Shown here one piece after another: positions 18,734 through 28,000 of a stretch of 38,398 bases of DNA. The notes beneath the pieces are model-generated. The model ran no database searches, was not told the DNA's origin, and was given only the letters and a program-made list of their open reading frames with translations. Made by a program: the position numbers and the translations under genes. The stretch comes from an uncultured Clostridium sp. GTDB lineage: Bacteria; Bacillota; Clostridia; Clostridiales; Clostridiaceae. The DNA lies in assembly GCA_902785295.1 (NCBI GenBank), contig CACZYK010000009.1:1-38398 (forward strand), read 5' to 3'. The number at the start of each line of letters is the position of its first letter. The stretch's first letter is position 1.

Positions 18734-20380
18734 GTGAGAACTTTGCAGGAAGCGTTAAAGATAGGAGAATCAATTGACATAGAGTTTAAATCATGGATAA
18801 AAGTATCAAATATGAGAGAAAGAATTGCTTTAGCAGTTGATGAACTAATAGCCTTTGCAAATTGTAAGGGTGGAACAGTATATATGGGAGTTGAAGATAG
18901 TTGTGAAGTTACGGGTTGTACTGGCAAATATGATTTGCAAGCAATTAGAGAATCTATATATGATAAGACAAGACCGCCGATGTTCACCGAAATTGATGAG
19001 ATAGAATATGAGGGAAAGAAGGTAATTGCAATTACTGTTAAAGCTGATGGAAAGACATATGCGACGACAGATGGACGTTGTCTAAAGCGATTAGGTAAAA
19101 ATTCTAAACCATATTATCCAGATGAAATGAGCCATATTTATTCTGCTTCCCATACAAACGATTTTTCAGCAAAAATAATTGCAGAGAGTTCTGTTGATGA
19201 CATTAATCTTATGGTGGTTTATGCATTAAAGGAAAAATTGAGGATACGAGATGCAGAATCAACACTACCAGAGTTGGAAGATATGGCATTTTTGTGTGAT
19301 CTTGGTTTGATAATTGACTACAATGGAGAAATTAAGCTTACAATAGCAGGATTATTGTTTGTTGGAAAAGAATTATCTATTCAAAGATTACTGCCACAAG
19401 CTGAGGTTATATATTTGCATTACTCTGCAGAAAATTTTGAGGAATATGATGCCAGATTAGATATGAAGCAACCTATTATCACAGTATTAGATAGACTTAC
19501 TGAGAAAATGCAAAATTATAACAAGATTCAAAATGCACAGATAGGATTATTTCGATTAGAAATTGCAGATTTTTCAGAGAAAGTATTTCAGGAAGCGTTA
19601 TTAAATGCTTTATCACATAGAGACTATCAGCAAATGGGTGCTATATATGTAAAGCATTATCCAGATAAGATTGTTATAGAGAATCCAGGTGGATTTCAAG
19701 ATGGAATTACAGCAAATAATATTATTACACATCCTTCTTCGCCAAGAAATAAACTAATTGCAGAAACCTTGCAAAGACTGAAATATGTGCAGCGTACTGG
19801 TCAGGGAGTAGACATAATTTACAAAGAAATGGTGGCTATGGGAAAGCCATATCCGGTGTATAGAGTGTTTAATGATGCAGTTCAACTGACAATCGGAAGT
19901 ACAATAGAGGATATTGCTTTTGTTAAGTTTATTGTGAAAGAGCAAGATTCTCAGCAGATAATATTATCGTTACCTCAATTAATGATTCTAAGGTATATTA
20001 CAGAAAATAGAAAGATAAAACTGTCAGAGGCACAAAGTATAGCTCAAATTTCATATGAAGATGCTAGAAAATGTTGTTCTGATTTGATAAAATTGGGATT
20101 TATAGAGCTTATTGGTAAAGAGTATATGCTTACTGCTAGAGTTTATGAGGCAGTAAAAACACAGGTAGAATATACTCGAGATAAAGTAGTTCAATACATT
20201 AAAGCGAAAGATATGATTATGGAATATCTGAAATCTAATAATTCAATAACAAATGCTACAGTTAGAGAATTGTGTGGATTTACCAAGCAACAAGCAAGAG
20301 GGACTCTTGATAAGATGATACAAGAAAAAATAATTATTAAAACAGGTTCAGGAAGAGCAACAAAATATGTATTGAGTTAA
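18734..20380 (+). CDS. AlbA_2/HATPase_c_4 domain protein (RecG-like helicase-related regulator family)
   Basis: A 548-residue protein. The N-terminal AlbA_2 (Schlafen AlbA) domain shows IDIEFKSW and ELIAFANCKGGTVYMGVED (about 14-60). A central segment, FQEALLNALSHRDY with IVIENPGG and RTGQGVDIIYKEM (about 280-380), is the HATPase_c_4-like part. The C-terminal third looks like two winged helices (LPQLMILRYI; NSITNATVRELCGFTKQQARGTL). Members are often annotated as transcriptional regulators or ATP-dependent DNA helicases, and no helicase motifs are present. The start is a GTG with AGAGGTGA close upstream (18722-18729). It is a frequent guest of defence islands, and a role with the downstream Wadjet genes is only inferred, since 493 bases separate them. 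Confidence 0.8.
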   Translation: MRTLQEALKIGESIDIEFKSWIKVSNMRERIALAVDELIAFANCKGGTVYMGVEDSCEVTGCTGKYDLQAIRESIYDKTRPPMFTEIDEIEYEGKKVIAITVKADGKTYATTDGRCLKRLGKNSKPYYPDEMSHIYSASHTNDFSAKIIAESSVDDINLMVVYALKEKLRIRDAESTLPELEDMAFLCDLGLIIDYNGEIKLTIAGLLFVGKELSIQRLLPQAEVIYLHYSAENFEEYDARLDMKQPIITVLDRLTEKMQNYNKIQNAQIGLFRLEIADFSEKVFQEALLNALSHRDYQQMGAIYVKHYPDKIVIENPGGFQDGITANNIITHPSSPRNKLIAETLQRLKYVQRTGQGVDIIYKEMVAMGKPYPVYRVFNDAVQLTIGSTIEDIAFVKFIVKEQDSQQIILSLPQLMILRYITENRKIKLSEAQSIAQISYEDARKCCSDLIKLGFIELIGKEYMLTARVYEAVKTQVEYTRDKVVQYIKAKDMIMEYLKSNNSITNATVRELCGFTKQQARGTLDKMIQEKIIIKTGSGRATKYVLS

Positions 20381-20388
20381 ATCGAGTG

Positions 20389-20551
20389 AAAATCGAGTGG
20401 CACTCGAAAAAACACTCGATTTTGTAATAATTAAATCATGGAGATAAATGGTGTTAATGAAAGAAGTAGCCTATAAAAGATAATATCTATAACAGAATCA
20501 AGTGGAAAATTGAGTGGAAAATCGAGTTCCATTCAAAAAACACTCGATTTT
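20389..20551. repeat. Two copies of a hairpin-forming repeat downstream of the AlbA_2 gene
   Basis: Copy 1 pairs 20389-20399 with 20413-20423 (11 bp, AAAATCGAGTG). Copy 2 pairs 20518-20527 with 20542-20551 (10 bp). The copies share the arms and the CGA/CAAAAAA loop, 128 bases apart. Copy 1 begins just after the stop codon and ends in TTTTGTAATAATT, so it could act as a terminator. The rest of 20552-20873 has a 7-bp inverted repeat (20785-20791 with 20820-20826) and the jetA ribosome site, but no recognisable gene. Confidence 0.65.
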
Positions 20552-20873
20552 AAAATTTATTAATGTATATGATGCTTAATATTCTAAAATCAAATTTAAA
20601 AATATTTGGCTTTTTGTTGGTGCAAAAATCTTGGAAACTCTTGGCTTAAATACTTGCTATAACTTTGCAATCAATGAACTTACACCATCATTATTTATAG
20701 TTCTGTTAAGCTTGGTTCAAGTTTTTGTGAAGATATATGATATAGAAGTAATTGTAAAGCTTTAATAATAGACAGTATTTGGCACATCAATGAAGGAGTA
20801 TCCCCAAAATTAATGTTTTATTGATGAATACTATAGTTGGTGTAACAATTAAGAACAAGGAGAAGGTGAAAAA

Positions 20874-22274
20874 ATGGTAAGTGTATTTGATATAATTCCA
20901 AACAATTTTTTTAATCCTCTATCAAGTAACAGTAATTATAGGATTAATTCTGCTTTGCTTCAGTTTATATATAAACAATATGATAGTGAAATATCATATA
21001 GAATAAAAAGGAGTGTATTACGAGATGAATTAGCATATTTTATTTCAGAGAACTTCGAAGATTTAATGCTAGATAGTGATACAAATTCTAAAAGTTATCA
21101 GGAGATGGCAAGTGAATATATAAGGAGATTTGCAAGTAAAGATGTAGGGTGGCTTGAAGAAGAATTTGATGATTCAACTTTTGAAAAATATATAGTAATA
21201 ACAGAGCAAGGTGTTATGTTAGCAGAATTATTGATTCGATTAGAGCAACCTGAACGAGAAGAGTTATCAAGTTATATGTATAACATATATAATACATTAA
21301 TGAATGAAAAGCAATGGAATGGAGACCCTTACGTAGGTGCATTAAAAAATATATATAAAAATGCAAAAGCGTTATCAAAATCGCTAAAAAAAATGTCTAC
21401 ATATATTCGTAAAACAATTGAAAAGCTAATGAAAGAGGTTTCATATGAGAGTCTAACAGAAAATATCATTTCATATTGTGATGGTGATTTTATTAAGGAA
21501 TATGCTAGACTTACTAAACCACAAAATAATATTCACATATATCGTGATAAGATAATCACTATGCTAGAACAGATGCAAAATGACAAAGAAATGTATGATT
21601 TAATTATAATTGGATGTGTTAATGAAGAAGATATTGAGGAATGGGAGGCTAAAGAAAAAATAGAATTAATGTTTGATATAATAAAAAAATTTTTGAAAGA
21701 CGATTATTTGAGAATCATTGCTGATATTAAGCATAAATTGAATTTGTATATAACAATGGCATTAGGAAGATTGAGATATTTAAAAAATCATGAAGTTGAT
21801 ATGCGTGGAAATGTTGAAAGAACATTAAAATATATGTTGGATGTAATGAACGAATTAGAATTGCGAGAAGAGCTACCAGATGAAATGTCTGAACTTATTC
21901 GAATAAATCAAAATAAGTACATAGATATGCAATCAATAAAAATGCCACAAAGTAGAAGAAGAGTAAGGGTGAAGTCTGTTACAGAAATAGAAACTCTTAC
22001 AAAGGAAGATTTAGATAATTTGAAAAAAGTATATGAGAGAGAAGCTAAAAATCCTTATTCAAAAAAAATAACTAAGCAGTATTTAAAAACACTGATTGGA
22101 AACAAAAGTGAATTGAAAAGTAATGATATACCATTAAATACAAAAGAGGATTTGTTAATGATTCTGTCAGCAGTTGCATATGCAGAAGAAAATGGCTTTA
22201 AAGTTGAATTGGAAGATGGATATTTTGAGGTGGGAAATATGCTCTTGAGATCATTTAGAATATTGGAGGTGTAA
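20874..22274 (+). CDS. jetA: Wadjet anti-plasmid system protein JetA
   Basis: 466 residues, first gene of a four-gene Wadjet operon. JetA is the kleisin-like subunit that bridges the SMC-like JetC heads. The protein is rich in helices, begins VSVFDIIPNNFFNPLSSNSN as in DUF5716-type JetA, and has winged-helix-like ends. AAGGAG and AAGGTGA precede the ATG. jetB begins 1 base after the stop, so translation is coupled. The subtype is not certain. Gene order and a Clostridium host would suit the group tested from Clostridium sp. BNL1100 (type III), but profile comparison would be needed to decide. Confidence 0.88.
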   Translation: MVSVFDIIPNNFFNPLSSNSNYRINSALLQFIYKQYDSEISYRIKRSVLRDELAYFISENFEDLMLDSDTNSKSYQEMASEYIRRFASKDVGWLEEEFDDSTFEKYIVITEQGVMLAELLIRLEQPEREELSSYMYNIYNTLMNEKQWNGDPYVGALKNIYKNAKALSKSLKKMSTYIRKTIEKLMKEVSYESLTENIISYCDGDFIKEYARLTKPQNNIHIYRDKIITMLEQMQNDKEMYDLIIIGCVNEEDIEEWEAKEKIELMFDIIKKFLKDDYLRIIADIKHKLNLYITMALGRLRYLKNHEVDMRGNVERTLKYMLDVMNELELREELPDEMSELIRINQNKYIDMQSIKMPQSRRRVRVKSVTEIETLTKEDLDNLKKVYEREAKNPYSKKITKQYLKTLIGNKSELKSNDIPLNTKEDLLMILSAVAYAEENGFKVELEDGYFEVGNMLLRSFRILEV

Positions 22275-22275
22275 G

Positions 22276-22926
22276 ATGAATATTATAGATGCTTGGGATA
22301 ATTTCACATATTCAGAGAAGTTAATGTTTCAAAACTGTTGTAGAAAATTATTAAGAAGAACATTTCTAGTACGAGATAAGAAAGAGGATAAAAAACATTA
22401 TTTTTTTGTTGCTAATAAAATAGATATTTTTTTGGAATATTTCTCATTTATGGGGTTTGAAATTAAGTGTGATAAGGATAATGGAGTTATTATGCTTGAT
22501 AATTGTTCTTCTATAGAAGATAAGGAAAAGCTACAATCTAATAGGCATCGTTTTACCAAAGAAGAAACTATTGTATTATGTTGTTTGTGGCTTATTTATG
22601 TATCAAGAATAAAAGAAGGAACGTTATCACCAGTAGTAATAATAGGTGTTTCTGATTTAATATATGAATTAGAAAAATATGATGCAAGAGACATAGTTAA
22701 TAAAACAGCACTAGATAGTATTTTTAAAATATTTAGGAATTATAGTTTAATGGATGTTGATGGAAATATTGGAGATATAGATTGTAAACTTATATTGTAT
22801 CCATCTCTACAATTTGCTTTAGATACTAATGAGTTTGAAAGATTCGTAAAAGAAGTAGTAGAGGTTATATTTGGAAAAAATAGTTTGGGGGAGGATTCAG
22901 ATGAGCAAAGCGATGATATTGAATGA
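22276..22926 (+). CDS. jetB: Wadjet protein JetB (DUF4194-like, KITE subunit)
   Basis: 216 residues. JetB is the KITE/MukE-like subunit that binds JetA. The sequence shows tandem winged-helix character (FTKEETIVLCCLWLIYVSRI in the middle, IDCKLILYPSLQFAL toward the end) and an acidic tail (GEDSDEQSDDIE). GGAGGTGT precedes the ATG. Its last 26 bases overlap jetC, and the jetC ribosome site lies inside jetB. Identity rests mainly on position between jetA and jetC and general similarity. Confidence 0.85.
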   Translation: MNIIDAWDNFTYSEKLMFQNCCRKLLRRTFLVRDKKEDKKHYFFVANKIDIFLEYFSFMGFEIKCDKDNGVIMLDNCSSIEDKEKLQSNRHRFTKEETIVLCCLWLIYVSRIKEGTLSPVVIIGVSDLIYELEKYDARDIVNKTALDSIFKIFRNYSLMDVDGNIGDIDCKLILYPSLQFALDTNEFERFVKEVVEVIFGKNSLGEDSDEQSDDIE

Positions 22927-25900
22927 AAATAGTAGAAAAAGTGCAACCAAGCTTTTATTAGTAAACTGGTCTAGGTTTTCCAATGTAAGTATTTCTCTAA
23001 ATGGTTCAACACTATTTACTGGTGTTAATGGAAGTGGTAAATCCACCATATTAGATGCAATGACATATATGTTAACTGGGAATACTCAGTTTAATAAGGC
23101 TGCGTTAGACAAAGATAGAAATGTAATCTCATATGTTAGAGGAGATACAAAAAGTGAAGGGAAAAGTAGATTTATTCGTGAAGGTGAAGTAACATCTTAT
23201 ATTGCAATGGAATTTTGGTCTCCATTAGAAAAACAATATTTGGTTGTTGGCGTATGTATTGAATATGTGAATGAGACTAGTAATACAAAAAAGTGGTTTG
23301 TTTTCAAAGATACTAGAATTGATGATTGCAGGTTTTATACAGAAAAGGACAAAAAAGTAACAGTGTATCCACGTCAGGATTTAATAGTAAAAGGTAAGAA
23401 GGTATCATCAATTGAGTTTATGAATAGAGATAAAGGAACTGAACAGGTGTTACGAGCATTAGGTTTGCGTTGTGGAGTAGAAAAGTATAAAGCTAAACTT
23501 GTTAAAATGATGGCATTTAACCCAGAAAATAATATTGATAAATTTATTCAGGAATGTGTTCTAGATGAACATCCTATTCGCTCAATGAATGATATTAGAG
23601 AGCATCGAAAACATTATAATGATGCCAAAAATGTATATGAAGAATTAGCAAAAGGGAAACAACAATTAGAGATAGTTCAAAAAAAAATAACTGAATATGA
23701 GGCTGTAGAACGTAAATATGAAGTTAGGCGAATTCTTTTATTGTACCAAGATATGAAATGGCATCAAGAAAATCAAAAAAATTTAGAGCAAAAAATTGCT
23801 ATTGAAAATGCGAAATTACTTCAATTACAGAGTAATTTAAAAAATTTAATAGAAAAAAGAAAAAAAGCTTTAGATAGAAAAATTAATGCAGCAAAGAATG
23901 AACTATTATGTAATATAGAGGAAATCACAAAATCCTTAGAAAGTAGTATTTCTGCACTTGAAAAAGATATTGAAAAGTATAAGAATAGTTTAGAAGAGTT
24001 GAAACTATTAGAAAAAGGTATTCATGAGATTTTAAATTGGTTGGATTTAGGAAATAAATTAACAGAAAAAGATATTGCTATTATGGAAACTATTGCCTCA
24101 ACTACTTTTTATGTTGATGAAAAAGTAAGTGCATTTATAAAATTTAAAAATATAATAAATGTTAAAAAAGCAGAGTTTCAAAAAGATAACGTACATATAA
24201 ATGATAAAATCGATGAGATAGGAAAAGAATTGGAAGACATCCAAGAAAAGATATCCAAATTGGAATCAGACGTATTACCATTTGATAGAAAATATGAGGA
24301 AGCTAAGCAAAAAATAAAGGCTGAACTTGCAAAAATGAACATACAAACAGAGGTAAGATTGTTTGCAGAGCTAGTTCAACATGTTGATAAGGATTGGCAA
24401 TTGGCTATAGAAACTTTTTTAGGAAAAAAACGATTTGATATTGTTGTAGATGGTCAATATTGTGAAAAAGTAATGGAGATTGTACATAAAAATAAACTAA
24501 GAGATATTAAGGTTGTAATTACTGATAAATTACCTAATGTTGATATACAGGATATGTCGGCTGCAGCTATGCTTGATATTTCAAATGAATATGGCAGAAA
24601 ATATGCGAATTATTTACTTAATGGAATTCATTTGTGCAATGACATACAAGAGTTACATCAATATCCAAAAGGTGGATTGATGATGGATGGAACATTAGCA
24701 AAGAGTTTTACCATGAGTTATATGAACATGAAAAAAACTCAAATATATATGGGTAAGGATGCTATTAAACAACAGTTGAAAAGAGCAGAAGAAGATAAGG
24801 CTATATTGCAACAAGAAGAAAAAGAATTGATTGAAAAGTCTGCTATTCTTAATAAATATATATCTGATATTGAACATGTGAGTTGGGATGAAACAAGATA
24901 TATATTTAATGCACAGAAACTCATTGATGATAATACAACAGAAATGAAAAATAAAAAGGCGGAACTAGAAGAAATAAAAAACACTCCTGGCTTTACAGCA
25001 GCTTTACAGGAAAAAGAAAATGCTGACAAAGAATATAATGAGGTAGAAACACAATTTATTAAAGTAAATAATGACATCGGTTTATGTAAAAAAAACATTG
25101 AAAATAACAAAGAAAAGTATGATGTATCTGAACAAGAAATCAGTAATGCAAAAAATAAATATAATAATGCTATTTTACTAAGGTTAGAGCTAAGAAGAGA
25201 TGTGGAGGAATTATATTCTAAGCTTCGTGCTAAGAGTGATAGTGCACGTGTTATGTCATCTAAAAGTGTTGATAATGTCAGAGGAGAAAAAGATAATGTC
25301 ATAAGGGTTCTAGAAAATGAACAACGTAAATATTGGCATATAATAGGACAAAGCGATGAAAAATATGGAGTTGTATATATTTCTTTTTTCAGAGAACAAT
25401 ACAAAGATATTGCAAATGTAAAGATTGATGAGGCAAAACAAAAGTTAGAAGAACAACAACGTGTCTTGGAAAACGCATTCATGGTAGATTTTGTTGCGGA
25501 AATAAACGAAGCAATTAGGGTAGCTAGAGATGAAATTAACAACATTAATAAAGAACTTAAAGAGATTCCCTTTGGAAAAGATACATATCAATTTAAGATG
25601 AAAGAAAAGCCTGATAGAGCAATTTTTTTTAATCTATGTAAAAAGCTAGATAGTTATATGAATTCGATAGATATGTATAGAGTTGTAAATCAAAATGACG
25701 AGGAGATGGAGTATAATATAAGACAATTTATGAATACCATTCTAGAAGAGGAAAATGAGGAAGAGTATACAGATTATCGTAAGTACTTTAAGTATGATAT
25801 GGATATTTTATCAAGGCAGGATGGAGAAGAAACAACTGCTGAATTGTCCAAAAAGCAAGGCTCTGCAAGTAATGGTGAAAAGCAGACACCATATTTTATT

Positions 25901-26179
25901 ATTCTAGCAGCAAGTTTGTTACAATGCTATCCTAAAAATGTTTCTTGTGCAAGATTAGCATTTATTGATGAAGCATTTTCTGCTCTTTCTAGAGAAAGAA
26001 TAGAGCAAATGGTTAAGTATTTTGAAGACAATAAGTTTCAAGTTATTTATGCAGCACCTCCAGAAAAAATTGATAGTATAGGTTCTCATATTAATTCAAC
26101 AGTAAGTTTATGTATGAAAGGAAAGTATACATGGGCAGTTGAAGGGTTGGTGAAGTCTGATGAGTTTTCAACTGAATAA
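22901..26179 (+). CDS. jetC: Wadjet SMC-like ATPase JetC
   Basis: 1092 residues of SMC/MukB-like architecture. Walker A is GVNGSGKST (41-49) in an AAA_29-type head; a long charged coiled-coil region runs from about 240 to 880, with a hinge-like part near 480-570. The ABC signature SASNGEK is at 988-994 and Walker B LAFIDEAF has D1023/E1024. JetC is the motor that extrudes DNA loops on plasmids and feeds circular DNA to the nuclease. The ATG at 22901 is chosen over the in-frame upstream start at 22871 because GGGGGAGG lies at 22887-22894. It overlaps jetB by 26 bases and jetD by 20, which suggests translational coupling of the operon. Confidence 0.93.
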   Translation: MSKAMILNENSRKSATKLLLVNWSRFSNVSISLNGSTLFTGVNGSGKSTILDAMTYMLTGNTQFNKAALDKDRNVISYVRGDTKSEGKSRFIREGEVTSYIAMEFWSPLEKQYLVVGVCIEYVNETSNTKKWFVFKDTRIDDCRFYTEKDKKVTVYPRQDLIVKGKKVSSIEFMNRDKGTEQVLRALGLRCGVEKYKAKLVKMMAFNPENNIDKFIQECVLDEHPIRSMNDIREHRKHYNDAKNVYEELAKGKQQLEIVQKKITEYEAVERKYEVRRILLLYQDMKWHQENQKNLEQKIAIENAKLLQLQSNLKNLIEKRKKALDRKINAAKNELLCNIEEITKSLESSISALEKDIEKYKNSLEELKLLEKGIHEILNWLDLGNKLTEKDIAIMETIASTTFYVDEKVSAFIKFKNIINVKKAEFQKDNVHINDKIDEIGKELEDIQEKISKLESDVLPFDRKYEEAKQKIKAELAKMNIQTEVRLFAELVQHVDKDWQLAIETFLGKKRFDIVVDGQYCEKVMEIVHKNKLRDIKVVITDKLPNVDIQDMSAAAMLDISNEYGRKYANYLLNGIHLCNDIQELHQYPKGGLMMDGTLAKSFTMSYMNMKKTQIYMGKDAIKQQLKRAEEDKAILQQEEKELIEKSAILNKYISDIEHVSWDETRYIFNAQKLIDDNTTEMKNKKAELEEIKNTPGFTAALQEKENADKEYNEVETQFIKVNNDIGLCKKNIENNKEKYDVSEQEISNAKNKYNNAILLRLELRRDVEELYSKLRAKSDSARVMSSKSVDNVRGEKDNVIRVLENEQRKYWHIIGQSDEKYGVVYISFFREQYKDIANVKIDEAKQKLEEQQRVLENAFMVDFVAEINEAIRVARDEINNINKELKEIPFGKDTYQFKMKEKPDRAIFFNLCKKLDSYMNSIDMYRVVNQNDEEMEYNIRQFMNTILEEENEEEYTDYRKYFKYDMDILSRQDGEETTAELSKKQGSASNGEKQTPYFIILAASLLQCYPKNVSCARLAFIDEAFSALSRERIEQMVKYFEDNKFQVIYAAPPEKIDSIGSHINSTVSLCMKGKYTWAVEGLVKSDEFSTE

Positions 26180-27383
26180 AATACAGGAAGATGTACTAAA
26201 CATTTTATTGGATATATATGAAAAAAGTGTTACATATAAAGGTGAAAATGTTCGAAATCAAAGTTTTACTATAAAACCAGAAAAAGTTTTTCCAGAGTAT
26301 AATGGAGATTTTACAGATCAAGATGATGTGGATCAATTTAATAGAGATATACAATCATTAGTAGATGCTAATCTTATAATGGTAGATTATGTTAAAGGTA
26401 CTTCAGTAATTATAAAAATAAAACTTAATATTAATTTAATATCTGATGTATATAAAGTGTTGAAGAGAGAAGATGTGACTCAAAAACGTTACCATGAGAT
26501 TGAAATGTATTCTGAATATTTGGGTACACACTATATTATAGATGTGTTTTGCAAGGAACAGATTGAACGACTTAAGAATTATAAAGATGCTAAGTATACT
26601 GCTGATATTGCAATAAATATTTTGAAATTGTTAAAAGTTGTGTTGAACAATAAGCAAAATATTATGGAGCGAGAATTATCCATAGCGGTATTGGGAGATA
26701 CAAAACTGTTTGAAAAAAGTTATAGGTCGCGTATTTGCAAAATTATTGAAAAATATGGAGACTTAGATATAGATTTTTCTGCTCTTGATGAAAAGGAAAA
26801 AGAAAAAGTAATTTTGGGGGAATTTCAAGTTTTTTCAAATCCATCATATGTTTTTTTAAAAGGAAATGTTGAAATTCTCTATGATGATGGGAATATTCTT
26901 AATATAAATCCATATAATCCAATAGCTATTTCGTCGGAAGTAATAGGTAGGATTAAAAAGATAAAAGTAAACTCTAGCAAAATAGTTACTGTTGAAAATC
27001 TTACTTCGTATAACAGAATTAATGATGACAAATCTACTTTTATTTTTTTGAGTGGATATCATAATACTGATAAACAGAGATTTCTAAAAAAAATAGCAGA
27101 ATATAATAAAGAGGTAATATGGTATCATTTTGGAGATATTGATCCTGATGGATATTACATTTTAAGAAATCTAATAAATAAAACAGGAATTCCTTTTGTA
27201 CCGTTATATATGGGTATAGAGCAATTGGAGCGTTTTAAAAAATATTGCAAGCATCTTGAGAAAAATGATGTTATCAAGGCAAAAACATTGATTAATAATC
27301 ATTTTTATGATGAAGTTATGAACTATATGTTGGAAAATGACTGCAAATTAGAACAAGAAATTATAAGTTGGTTAAATAGGTGA
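26160..27383 (+). CDS. jetD: Wadjet Toprim nuclease JetD
   Basis: 407 residues. JetD is the topoisomerase VI-like nuclease that cleaves plasmid DNA held by JetABC. The N-terminal half is winged-helix and arm-like. The C-terminal DUF2220-type Toprim domain shows E279 in VENLTSYN and the metal-binding pair D326/D328 in FGDIDPDG, so the active site looks intact. The start overlaps the end of jetC by 20 bases, with GGTGA at 26149-26153 as ribosome site. No clear terminator follows on the plus strand. Confidence 0.9.
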   Translation: MSFQLNKIQEDVLNILLDIYEKSVTYKGENVRNQSFTIKPEKVFPEYNGDFTDQDDVDQFNRDIQSLVDANLIMVDYVKGTSVIIKIKLNINLISDVYKVLKREDVTQKRYHEIEMYSEYLGTHYIIDVFCKEQIERLKNYKDAKYTADIAINILKLLKVVLNNKQNIMERELSIAVLGDTKLFEKSYRSRICKIIEKYGDLDIDFSALDEKEKEKVILGEFQVFSNPSYVFLKGNVEILYDDGNILNINPYNPIAISSEVIGRIKKIKVNSSKIVTVENLTSYNRINDDKSTFIFLSGYHNTDKQRFLKKIAEYNKEVIWYHFGDIDPDGYYILRNLINKTGIPFVPLYMGIEQLERFKKYCKHLEKNDVIKAKTLINNHFYDEVMNYMLENDCKLEQEIISWLNR

Positions 27384-27476
27384 ATTCAGAACTCTTGTTA
27401 TATGGTTTGAGTGCATAATCTTAGGATGGATAGTGATATAAAATAATAGAGGAACCAACAAATACCGATTCCTCTA

Positions 27477-27555
27477 AAAAATATGCCCTTGAACCACGTA
27501 GGACCTCAAGGTACTTTCAATCATATTATATGCTGATTAATCACTTTTAATCAGT
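27477..27555 (-). ncRNA. Predicted small RNA with its own promoter, abiF-RNA-like position
   Basis: On the minus strand a perfect TTGACA (27590-27585), exactly 17 bases, then TACAAT (27567-27562) predicts a start near 27555. The transcript would open with a hairpin (27554-27547 with 27540-27533, 8 bp), run through an unpaired A/T-rich link and form a second hairpin (27511-27506 with 27492-27487, with a G-C-rich inner part), ending in TTTTTT (27482-27477). A third hairpin (27476-27469 with 27454-27447) could be a back-up terminator. It sits just past the 3' end of the Abi_2 remnant on the same strand, where the published abiF RNA motif is found. Membership in that family is inferred from position, not aligned. 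Confidence 0.55.
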
Positions 27556-27608
27556 AAAATTATTGTAAATAAAAGATAAGAGTTTGTCAAGTACTGAAAA
27601 GAGAGTTT

Positions 27609-27831
27609 TCAAAGAGTTTTTAAACATCTCCAGTTATTTGGTATTCCCATTATACCACGAATTTTTTTTATAGAGATAGTGGATAATTGACTATCTAACT
27701 TGTTAAATAAATTTTCTATTTGCTTATGATAATCCTGATAGCGTTTATTATATCTCCTTTGTTTCAGCAATTTCATTTATAGTAGTTTTAAGAACTGTAT
27801 TCAGATAGAAGGATATGGCATTGTCTTTCAT
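27609..27831 (-). pseudogene. Remnant of an Abi_2 (AbiD/AbiF) abortive-infection gene
   Basis: Minus-strand reading gives MKDNAISFYLNTVLKTTI and on to a stop (about 27831-27751). A +1 shift then continues as YQDYHKQIENLFNKL, through ISIKKIRG, to IMGIPNNWRCLKTL and a stop at 27611-27609. The ending resembles the C-terminus of Abi_2 proteins (hydrophobic, then MGxPxNW). The N-terminal two thirds are missing and at least one frameshift is present, so it is not functional. The flanking 27832-27960 shows no coding remnant I can defend. Confidence 0.5.
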
Positions 27832-27941
27832 GTATTGAGATGGCTACATTATATCATGTATGAAAAATTTTTTTATGTAATAGGTAGAAATGCTTTAGTT
27901 ACTTTTTGTGTTTAAACAAAATATTATGGAATAAAGAGGAA

Positions 27942-27970
27942 TTAAAGCAATTAGTGTAGAAAAATATAAT
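27942..27970 (+). promoter_or_regulatory. Weak candidate promoter of the helicase-RM operon
   Basis: TTAAAG (27942-27947), 17 bases, TATAAT (27965-27970), 31 bases before the ATG. The -35 is poor. A second TATAAT-like site lies at 27982-27987. Confidence 0.35.
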
Positions 27971-28000
27971 TTAAGGAAAAATATAATAAGAGGTATAAAA

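Noticed and set aside
20580-20765. 61-codon open frame with hydrophobic character (IWLFVGAKILETLGLN) between the AlbA_2 gene and jetA
   Set aside because: No ATG, GTG or TTG start with a ribosome site and no family recognised. AT-rich DNA gives such frames often.
24739-25545. 268-residue minus-strand frame inside jetC
   Set aside because: Shadow of coiled-coil codons; serine/leucine-rich translation with no ribosome site.
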